Shown here: positions 52,532-59,304 of the stretch, one piece after another | Layout of the letters: the number at the start of each line of letters is the position of its first letter | How positions within the stretch are numbered: the stretch's first letter is position 1 | DNA from: Siphonobacter aquaeclarae | Lineage (GTDB): Bacteria > Bacteroidota > Bacteroidia > Cytophagales > Spirosomataceae | NCBI RefSeq assembly: GCF_900103285.1 | Contig: NZ_FNGS01000003.1 | Location: forward strand, 423,997 to 487,996 | DNA length: 64,000 nt | Direction of reading: 5' to 3' | Notes under the pieces: model-generated | Seen by the model: the letters and a program-made list of their open reading frames with translations, nothing else | Database searches by the model: none | Told to the model about the DNA's origin: nothing | Position numbers and translations under genes: made by a program

Positions 52532-53190
52532 TCCCAGCATTCCATGAGCAGCAGGTCGCCGGAAGTATGCAGTATCCGAACCGGACCGTCCGCCTCCGTA
52601 TAGTTATTGGCGCCGGTGCGGTAACCGAGGGTGAGGGATTCATCGTGAAGGTTATAGGCGAGCCCGGCTGTCCCGATGCCGCTGACGGTACCTATGGGGA
52701 TAAGCGAAAGCGGCGTCCCGGCGGCATACCACTTTTCATATGACCGGTCGAGCAGGAAAATCCGCGAATAGTCGTCCAGCAATACAATCTTCAGCCTGTC
52801 CCGGTACCGAACGATATTGGTGATATTGGTAATGGTATGATCGGCCCGCCGGCCGGTCGCCCAAACGACGTTCACAGCTTCATGCCCGCGTTCGATCAGG
52901 AAATCGAATGCTTTTTCGAGATCGGTTTTTTCCTGATCAGGCGTATGTACGATTTCGATGGGATGCTGGCGGGCGTATATTTCTTCCCGGGCGAGACCCC
53001 TGTCGAAATCGCCCAGGAGTACATCTACATGAATACCTAAATCCAGCACCCGGAGAATGGCGCCGTCGAGCACCACGACAAAAGGGGACCATTCCAGCAA
53101 CTGGGCCAGCAGGTCCCAACTGCATGCTTCCCCGTTGGCAATGATGAGCGCGGGTTCCTGTTTTTCGCGGATAATGTGATGAGAAGACAC
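52528..53190 (-). CDS. thiN: Thiamine pyrophosphokinase
   Basis: This kinase makes thiamine diphosphate from thiamine and ATP. The 220-residue protein has EPALIIANGEACSW near the start, VVVLDGAILRVLDLGIHVDV, the catalytic GDFDRG segment and PDQEKTDLEKAFDFL, and ends with a beta-sandwich (TPLSLIPIGTVSGIGTAGLA). GTG at 53190 is chosen: it gives the expected start SSHHIIREKQEPAL and lies downstream of a -7-like box. The 3' end overlaps the convergent plug-domain gene by four bases. Confidence 0.88.
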   Translation of the reverse strand: MSSHHIIREKQEPALIIANGEACSWDLLAQLLEWSPFVVVLDGAILRVLDLGIHVDVLLGDFDRGLAREEIYARQHPIEIVHTPDQEKTDLEKAFDFLIERGHEAVNVVWATGRRADHTITNITNIVRYRDRLKIVLLDDYSRIFLLDRSYEKWYAAGTPLSLIPIGTVSGIGTAGLAYNLHDESLTLGYRTGANNYTEADGPVRILHTSGDLLLMECWD

Positions 53191-53236
53191 CTTGCGTAAT
53201 TTGCGGGATGTATGTTCGCGGCTGAAAAGGCCGGAA

Positions 53237-53244
53237 CAAAGATG
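53237..53244 (-). promoter_or_regulatory. Possible -7 box of thiN
   Basis: Reads CATCTTTG on the minus strand, one base from TAnnTTTG. It supports the GTG start at 53190, since longer frames would begin upstream of it. Confidence 0.3.
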
Positions 53245-53269
53245 AACCGACAAAACAACAGTTGAAAAC

Positions 53270-54004
53270 TTGAAAGCGGAAACTTCACTTGCCGTCGATC
53301 TCGGAAATACCTTTGCCAAAACGGGCCTGTTCAATGCCGAGGGTCAGTTGGCAGAGGTACGGCGGAAGCTGACGCCGGACGACCTGGCGGCTTACCTGGC
53401 CGAAACGCGACCGGGCCGGACCGTCATTTCGTCGACTGCGCTATCCGGAGAGGAACTGACAGCCCGGTTCGGGCATCTGACGGGCTTTTTGCTGGTGCTG
53501 AGTCCGTCGACCCCCGTGCCGGTGGAGAAGCTTTACGATACGCCGCAAACGCTTGGCGCCGACCGTGTAGCGGCGGCCGTCGGTGCCCGCAGCCTGTTTC
53601 CGGAACGGAATTGCCTCGTCATCGACATGGGAACGTGCATTACGTATGACTATGTGGATAACCGGGACAGGTTTCATGGCGGATTGATTTCTCCGGGCCT
53701 TCGTATGCGATTCCGGGCTATGCATTCGTTTACACAGCGGCTGCCTCTTGTTGAGCCTCCCGAAGTACTCCCGGCGCTGGTAGGAAAAAGTACCGTTCAC
53801 GCTATGCAAAGCGGAGTCCTGTACGGGCTGATCGCAGAAGTCGGGGGAATTATCAACCAATACCGGAGCATTTATCCTGATTTTCAAGTTGTTTTGTGTG
53901 GGGGAGATGCTCCTTTTTTTGAATCTCGGTTGAAAGAGCCGATATTTGCAGCCCCCGAACTGGTCCTGCTGGGCCTACACCGAATTTTAAACCATAATGT
54001 CTAA
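53270..54004 (+). CDS. coaX: Type III pantothenate kinase
   Basis: CoaX phosphorylates pantothenate, the first step of coenzyme A synthesis. The 244-residue protein shows the type III motifs: DLGNTFAKTGLF (phosphate binding) at the start, TLGADRVAAAVGA near residue 95, DMGTCITYDYVD, and GGLISPGLRMRFRAMH. The start appears to be TTG at 53270; no in-frame ATG is available upstream before the frame closes. It is divergent from thiN and overlaps the next gene by eight bases. Confidence 0.92.
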   Translation: MKAETSLAVDLGNTFAKTGLFNAEGQLAEVRRKLTPDDLAAYLAETRPGRTVISSTALSGEELTARFGHLTGFLLVLSPSTPVPVEKLYDTPQTLGADRVAAAVGARSLFPERNCLVIDMGTCITYDYVDNRDRFHGGLISPGLRMRFRAMHSFTQRLPLVEPPEVLPALVGKSTVHAMQSGVLYGLIAEVGGIINQYRSIYPDFQVVLCGGDAPFFESRLKEPIFAAPELVLLGLHRILNHNV

Positions 54005-55304
54005 GCAGTTTACCGTCACCCGTTTACCGTTTTCGATTTACCGGCAAATTGGCGCTCTCGCCCTTCTCTCCGGGCTTTGTTCCCTGAGTGCCTCCGGGCA
54101 GGGGTTGGGAAACTCGCCCTATTCGACCTACGGGGTCGGTGAAACCTTCAGCGGAGCATTTGCGTCCCAGCAGATGATGGGGAACTCCGGCGTCAGCTAT
54201 TCCAACGGTCTGTTTATCAATAACCTGAACCCGGCGCTCATCGCCCGGAACCGGGTGACAACCCTGGAAGTGGGCGGGCTTGTCCAGTCCAAGCAACTCA
54301 CGGAAGGCGGCCAGAAACAAACTGCCGTTGGCGGAAACCTCGGATACCTCGCCATGGCGTTCCCGCTTAACAGCCGGTGGACAGCCAGCGTGAATTATAC
54401 GCCGTACAGCTATCTCGATTATTCCATCAAAACATACAAGCAGATTCCGGGGTCTTCGTACTTCAGCCAGCAGGAAAACAACGGTTCCGGCGGATTGAAT
54501 AAGGTATCGTTTGTGAACGGGTTCCGGGTGTGGAAAAACCTGTATGCCGGCGCGGGCGCCTCGTTCCTGTTCGGGAATATGACGCGGGAACAGACGTCGA
54601 CCTCGATTGCGAATGACGGGAACGACTATAAATATGTATTGACGAATGTCGAACAATACCGGAATTTCATGTTCCGGGCGGGACTCGCCTACCGGGCGCG
54701 GTTCTCCGACAAACGCTACATCAACTTCGGCGCGGCATATGATTTTCCGACGTATCTGAGAACCAGTCGCAGCCATACCCTGGCGACCTTCCTCGGAGAT
54801 AACCCGATTCAGGCCAATGCTGATACGCTCAACTACGGAAGCGGCCGCGTGAATCTTCCGTCGACCCTGCGCGTGGGTGTCAGCTATGAAAACCCGTATA
54901 AACTGGCTGTTTCAGCTGATTTCGTGATGAATCAGTGGTCGCAGTTCCGGGATTTTGACCGTTCGAGCCAGAACCTCAAAGACAGCTATCAGGTCAATGT
55001 GGGTGTGGAATATACGCCGAACGTACTGTCCTCGTCCGATTATTTCAGCCGGATTCCGTACCGCTTCGGGATCAGCCATACGCAGTTGCCGTACACCGTT
55101 TCAGGTATTCGTATTGTTGAAAACAGCGTGACCTTCGGGCTGGGCCTTCCGTTGAATAAAATAGGCCTTTCCGATGCTAACCTCGGTTTTTCATACGGCG
55201 TGCGCGGCAAGACGGCCCCGGACGTTATCAAGGAAAAATTCTTCCGCGTAATCCTCGGCTTTACGATCAGCGACCGCTGGTTCTACCGCCAGGTGGTCGA
55301 TTAA
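53997..55304 (+). CDS. Outer-membrane barrel protein of unknown function
   Basis: A 435-residue exported protein with a signal peptide (about 1-34, ALALLSGLCSLSASGQ) and a repeating strand pattern ending in FTISDRWFYRQVVD. It opens with LGNSPYSTYGVGETFSGAFA and contains NNLNPALIARNRVTTLEVGG, resembling FadL/OmpP1-like barrels. Position is informative: its start overlaps coaX by eight bases and lptC begins eight bases after its stop. Co-translation with lptC suggests a role in building or exporting to the outer membrane, but that is inference. Confidence 0.75.
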   Translation: MSKQFTVTRLPFSIYRQIGALALLSGLCSLSASGQGLGNSPYSTYGVGETFSGAFASQQMMGNSGVSYSNGLFINNLNPALIARNRVTTLEVGGLVQSKQLTEGGQKQTAVGGNLGYLAMAFPLNSRWTASVNYTPYSYLDYSIKTYKQIPGSSYFSQQENNGSGGLNKVSFVNGFRVWKNLYAGAGASFLFGNMTREQTSTSIANDGNDYKYVLTNVEQYRNFMFRAGLAYRARFSDKRYINFGAAYDFPTYLRTSRSHTLATFLGDNPIQANADTLNYGSGRVNLPSTLRVGVSYENPYKLAVSADFVMNQWSQFRDFDRSSQNLKDSYQVNVGVEYTPNVLSSSDYFSRIPYRFGISHTQLPYTVSGIRIVENSVTFGLGLPLNKIGLSDANLGFSYGVRGKTAPDVIKEKFFRVILGFTISDRWFYRQVVD

Positions 55305-55312
55305 CGGATTTC

Positions 55313-55858
55313 ATGAAATCAACTGTGCTTGTCCCGGCAGGAATGATCTTTCTGCTGGGATTATTTGTTTCCTGCGAAAAAAAGCAGGAGGTCAAGGATG
55401 TGATGTACACCGGCCCGATTTCGGAGTCGTTCGATATCCGCATGGTCTACAGCGACTCCGGCCGGAAAGTAATCCGGATGGAAACGCCTGTTCAGCGCGA
55501 TCTGCTCAACGGGGATAAGGTATTCCCGAAGGAAATGAAGCTCTTCTTTTACGACCGGAACGGGACCGAACATACCTGGCTCCGCGCCGATTCTGCCCGG
55601 AAAATCAATATGCAGAACCTCTGGCATGTGATGGGCCACGTCCGGATCGAGAACCGCCTCAAACAGGAGGTACTCGAAACCAATGAGCTATTCTGGAATC
55701 CGGATACAAAAAGAATCTATACCGACGGCGACGTGACGAGCCGTACGCCAACGGGCGTCACCCATGGTACCGGCCTGGTCGCCAACCAGGATTTCACCAA
55801 ATACGGCCTCGGAAAGGTACGGAACAGCCAGATGCAGGTCGAAAACCTGCCGGAATAG
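55313..55858 (+). CDS. lptC: LPS export protein LptC, lipoprotein form
   Basis: LptC passes lipopolysaccharide from the inner-membrane LptBFG transporter to LptA in the periplasm. The 181-residue protein has a hydrophobic start with a lipobox (LLGLFVSC, about Cys21) and the OstA/LptC-like beta fold (RMVYSDSGRKVIRMETPVQR, WHVMGHVRIENRLKQEVLET, RIYTDGDVTSRTPTGVTHGT). It lies in a coaX-OM protein-lptC unit. Its stop is two bases from the stop of the convergent cytochrome gene. Confidence 0.88.
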   Translation: MKSTVLVPAGMIFLLGLFVSCEKKQEVKDVMYTGPISESFDIRMVYSDSGRKVIRMETPVQRDLLNGDKVFPKEMKLFFYDRNGTEHTWLRADSARKINMQNLWHVMGHVRIENRLKQEVLETNELFWNPDTKRIYTDGDVTSRTPTGVTHGTGLVANQDFTKYGLGKVRNSQMQVENLPE

Positions 55859-55860
55859 GG

Positions 55861-56280
55861 CTAAGGCTGACGGCAATCTGCGAGCGCCTTTTCCACATCG
55901 GCTACTTCGGTAATAGCCGGATCTTTCCCGAATTTTGAAGAGAGAAAAGTCATCAGTACGGCTACGTCCAGCGGCTTGAGTTGCGGATTGGCGGGCATAG
56001 ATTGCCGGTAAACCTGGCCGTTGACGGTCAGCGGCGCATGAAAACCATACCGGATGCCACATAGTACCGCATTCCGGTTGGCTGCGGTCAGGTAGTCGGA
56101 GTCTGCCAGGGGAGGATACAGCTTCGCCATGCCTTTTCCGTCAGGCTGGTGGCAGTTGGAGCAATGTTTCTTGTAGACTTCCAGCCCTTCCGAAACGTAT
56201 TGCTGCCGTTTTACTTCCTGTTCGGACTGACAGGAAGCCAGGATCGCCAAAACCGGCAGGAAAGAAAGAAGTCGCTTCAT
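55861..56280 (-). CDS. Class I cytochrome c lipoprotein
   Basis: A 139-residue small cytochrome c. The lipoprotein signal ends LAILASC (Cys17), so it should be membrane-anchored. The haem attachment site is CSNCH at residues 40-44, and the likely distal methionine lies in YRQSMPANPQLKPLD, as expected for monohaem class I. No oxidase or other respiratory gene is adjacent. The redox partner is unknown. Confidence 0.92.
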   Translation of the reverse strand: MKRLLSFLPVLAILASCQSEQEVKRQQYVSEGLEVYKKHCSNCHQPDGKGMAKLYPPLADSDYLTAANRNAVLCGIRYGFHAPLTVNGQVYRQSMPANPQLKPLDVAVLMTFLSSKFGKDPAITEVADVEKALADCRQP

Positions 56281-56428
56281 GGCTATGTCAAATAAGCCGT
56301 GAAAATACGCACACTTTCGGGTCTTTCGATATGGTCTTCAAGGTGGAAGGAGGCGGTTTTAACCGGGTTTTCTGTACCCTCGTCGGCTTCAAGTTGACGA
56401 AACTGACGTCCGACTGGGTTTCTGTCTG

Positions 56429-56436
56429 TATTTTTG
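56429..56436 (+). promoter_or_regulatory. Possible -7 box of the ABC exporter gene
   Basis: TATTTTTG fully matches TAnnTTTG, about 70 bases before the start codon. Confidence 0.35.
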
Positions 56437-56506
56437 TCCCGGATCAGTCGTTTCAGACTGCTGTCCAACGGCCCGCTCAGGGCTCCTGTCAACACCGACG
56501 ATTCCC

Positions 56507-58330
56507 ATGAAGACATATTTTCGCTTGCTGAAGTTTACCCCGCCGATCGGGAAGTTTATCGCTCCCTACCTGGTTTGTTCGATTCTCAGCAGCATTTTCG
56601 GAATTCTGAATTTCGCCCTTCTCCAGCCGTTGCTGGGTGTGTTGTTTGGTACGGAAGAACATAAAAATGTCGTTCGTCCCGAATCTTCCTTCTCTCCGGA
56701 GTACCTGAAAGACCTCTTTCTCTATCACGTCGATCATACCATTCTGACAGAGGGAAAAGTACACGCGCTGCAATTTGTCTGTATCGCCATCGTGATTTCG
56801 GTTTTTTTGTCGAACGTTTTCCGGTATCTCTCTTCCCGGCTGGTTGAAAAGCTGAAAGGAAAAACGATCACGAACCTGCGGTCCACGATCTTCAACCGTA
56901 TTCTGAATCTCCACCTCGGCTTTTTCAACAACGAGCGCAAGGGAGACCTGATGGCGCGGATGACAACGGATGTTCAGGAAGTGGAATCATCCGTAGGCCG
57001 GGCATTCAGCGCGGTGTTCAAAGAAGTAATTCTTCTCGTGGGCTTTTTTGTCACGCTGTTTTACCAATCGGTTCAGCTGACCCTGTTCTCCCTGATTGTG
57101 ATTCCGGTTTCCGGCGTTGCGATCGGCCTGCTCAGCAAGCGCCTGAAGGAGCATGCCATTGACGTACAGACCACAATGGCGCGTATCCTGGGGCAGATCG
57201 ACGAGGCATTTGGCGGTATGCGCGTTGTGAAAGGCTTCAACGGTGAAAAGTTCGTCGGGACGAAGTTCGAAAACGAAAACAAACATTACTTCCGCGTTTG
57301 GCGGAATATGGTATACCGTCAGGAACTCGCTTCGCCGATGTCGGAATTTCTCGGCGTATCCGTCGTAGCCGGTATCCTGCTCTACGGAGGTTCGCTGGTG
57401 TTATCGGGACATTCTTCGCTCTCTCCGGAAGGCTTTATTACATACATCGTCCTCTTCTCGCAGGTGACGCGCCCTGCAAAGGAAATCTCTAACGCGATTT
57501 CAGGTATGCAGCGGGGGAAGGCTTCGGCCGACCGCATCTTCCGCCTCCTGGATACGCCTTCCGTCATCACCGACGCTGCCGATGCGAAAACGCTGACTGG
57601 CTTCCGGGAAGGTATTGAAATCCGGAACGTGTCCTTCGCCTACGAAGAAGGCCGCAACGTATTGAAAAATATCTCTTTCCGGATTCCGAAAGGGCGGACG
57701 ATCGCGCTGGTCGGGCAGTCCGGCAGCGGGAAGTCAACCATTGCCGACCTGGTACCCCGCTTCTATGATCCGACGGAAGGGCAGATCCTGCTCGACGGAA
57801 TCGATATCCGGGAAATCAGCCAGCACTCGCTCCGGGACCAGATGGGTATCGTGACCCAGGAGTCCATTCTCTTCAACGATACCATTTACAACAACATCAC
57901 GTTTGGCCTCCAGGCTACGCAGGAGCAGGTGGAAGAGGCCGCCCGTATCGCCAACGCGCACGAGTTCATCATGCAGACCGCGAACGGATACCAGACGGTC
58001 ATCGGCGACCGGGGCAGCAAATTGTCCGGTGGGCAGCGTCAGCGGATTTCCATCGCGCGGGCTATTCTGAAAAACCCGCCGATTCTTATTCTCGATGAAG
58101 CGACTTCCGCGCTCGATACCGAATCCGAAAAGCTTGTTCAGGAAGCGCTTACCCGCCTGATGCAAAACAGGACTACTCTGGTTATCGCGCACCGCCTCAG
58201 TACCATTCAGCATGCTGACCAGATTCTTGTCCTTCAAAAAGGTCAGATCATCGAGACGGGCACGCATGCCGAACTGCTCAGCCACGACGACGGCGTTTAC
58301 CGCAAGCTCAGCCACATGCAGGGCGTCTGA
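56507..58330 (+). CDS. MsbA-like ABC exporter (fused permease and ATPase)
   Basis: A 607-residue half-transporter with six membrane helices (about 1-330) and an ATPase domain. The family includes MsbA, which flips lipid A, and drug exporters. The ATPase has Walker A GQSGSGKST (about 402), the Q-loop region MGIVTQESILFNDTIYNN, signature LSGGQRQRISIARAIL and Walker B ILILDEATSALD. The gene lies downstream of lptC but is separated by the minus-strand cytochrome gene. MsbA is the best guess for its substrate, by size and membrane part, but not proven. Confidence 0.9.
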   Translation: MKTYFRLLKFTPPIGKFIAPYLVCSILSSIFGILNFALLQPLLGVLFGTEEHKNVVRPESSFSPEYLKDLFLYHVDHTILTEGKVHALQFVCIAIVISVFLSNVFRYLSSRLVEKLKGKTITNLRSTIFNRILNLHLGFFNNERKGDLMARMTTDVQEVESSVGRAFSAVFKEVILLVGFFVTLFYQSVQLTLFSLIVIPVSGVAIGLLSKRLKEHAIDVQTTMARILGQIDEAFGGMRVVKGFNGEKFVGTKFENENKHYFRVWRNMVYRQELASPMSEFLGVSVVAGILLYGGSLVLSGHSSLSPEGFITYIVLFSQVTRPAKEISNAISGMQRGKASADRIFRLLDTPSVITDAADAKTLTGFREGIEIRNVSFAYEEGRNVLKNISFRIPKGRTIALVGQSGSGKSTIADLVPRFYDPTEGQILLDGIDIREISQHSLRDQMGIVTQESILFNDTIYNNITFGLQATQEQVEEAARIANAHEFIMQTANGYQTVIGDRGSKLSGGQRQRISIARAILKNPPILILDEATSALDTESEKLVQEALTRLMQNRTTLVIAHRLSTIQHADQILVLQKGQIIETGTHAELLSHDDGVYRKLSHMQGV

Positions 58331-58334
58331 ATAT

Positions 58335-58372
58335 AAAAAAAGCTGTCTCCGTGTGAGACAGCTTTTTTTATG
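58335..58372. terminator. Terminator after the ABC exporter gene
   Basis: AAAAAAAGCTGTCTC and GAGACAGCTTTTTTT pair perfectly with a five-base loop. It probably serves both the exporter and the convergent trmB. Confidence 0.85.
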
Positions 58373-58397
58373 GGGAACAATCCTTCAGGATGTACTA

Positions 58398-59105
58398 CTA
58401 CAGTACCTCTTCGTTCTCTTCCAGCTCTTCTGCGCGTGCCTCCTGTACCTTCGGCGTGAGATGGCAGCTCAGGTACTTGATGGAATACCCCTGCTCGTAG
58501 AACAGCGCTTCGTACTTGGTCTTGATGCCAAAGTGGCGCATATTCAGTTCCGATTGATACAGATCGCGGGTATAGATCAGGTTTTCGCAGCCAAATGCTT
58601 CCAGCGTTTCCAGCGTATAGTCAAAGAGGGAATCGCTGTCGGTTTTCAGGTGAAAAAGCCCGTCGGCCTTCAGCATATTGGCATACATCCGTAAAAAACG
58701 GGGATGGGTGAGACGACGCTTGACGTCGCGCTTGCGCGGGCGCGGGTCCGGGAACGTCACCCAGAGCTCGCTGACTTCGTCCGGTGCGAAGAACTTGTCG
58801 ATATCCTGGACGATGGTCCGGAGAAACGCCACATTGGTCAGTCCACGGTCCATAGCCTGCTTGCTGCCCCGGGCGAGGCGATCGCCCTTCATATCTACTC
58901 CGACAAAATTGCGGTCCGGAAAAACACTTCCGAGACCCAGGGTATATTCTCCTTTTCCACAGCCGATTTCGACGACCAGCGGGTGCTCATTCCGGAAAAA
59001 GCCGTTCCAGTTTCCTTTTATTTCCGAGAAGATGGGCTTGGGCGGCTCGAGGACGTTATCAGCAGCGGCGTTATGAGCAAAAAATTGAAGTTTGCGACGT
59101 GACAC
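58398..59105 (-). CDS. trmB: tRNA (guanine46-N7)-methyltransferase
   Basis: TrmB adds the N7 methyl group to G46 in tRNA, using SAM. The protein of about 235 residues has the SAM motif VVEIGCGKGEYTLGLG, NFVGVDMKGDRLARG, and the family motif WVTFPDPRPRKRDVKRRL, then YQSELNMRHFGIKTKYEALF. The start is GTG at 59105 (SRRKLQFFAHN), because the longer frame from 59144 would begin upstream of a TATCTTTG box at 59138-59131. It lies downstream of the SNF2 gene, separated by a terminator. Confidence 0.93.
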   Translation of the reverse strand: MSRRKLQFFAHNAAADNVLEPPKPIFSEIKGNWNGFFRNEHPLVVEIGCGKGEYTLGLGSVFPDRNFVGVDMKGDRLARGSKQAMDRGLTNVAFLRTIVQDIDKFFAPDEVSELWVTFPDPRPRKRDVKRRLTHPRFLRMYANMLKADGLFHLKTDSDSLFDYTLETLEAFGCENLIYTRDLYQSELNMRHFGIKTKYEALFYEQGYSIKYLSCHLTPKVQEARAEELEENEEVL

Positions 59106-59130
59106 GACGAATAGCGATGATTTGAATCTC

Positions 59131-59138
59131 CAAAGATA
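59131..59138 (-). promoter_or_regulatory. Likely -7 box of trmB
   Basis: Reads TATCTTTG on the minus strand, a full match to TAnnTTTG, about 26 bases from the GTG start. It decides the choice of start codon. Confidence 0.45.
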
Positions 59139-59194
59139 CATCATCCATCGGGAAACGCCAGAGCGAATCCCTTCATCATCAGACGCTTCAAAAT

Positions 59195-59226
59195 AAAAGC
59201 ATCGCAGAACCCCCGCGATGCTTTTC
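59195..59226 (-). terminator. Terminator of the SNF2 helicase gene
   Basis: AAAAGCATCGC and GCGATGCTTTT pair perfectly around a nine-base loop, downstream of the SNF2 stop on the minus strand. Confidence 0.8.
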
Positions 59227-59304
59227 CCGAATCCTTAACCAATTCAGAAAGATTTCCTTTCTGCCGGGTTAGTCGGATAGCAGTCTCTTTATGGAAACAC
59301 CCGG

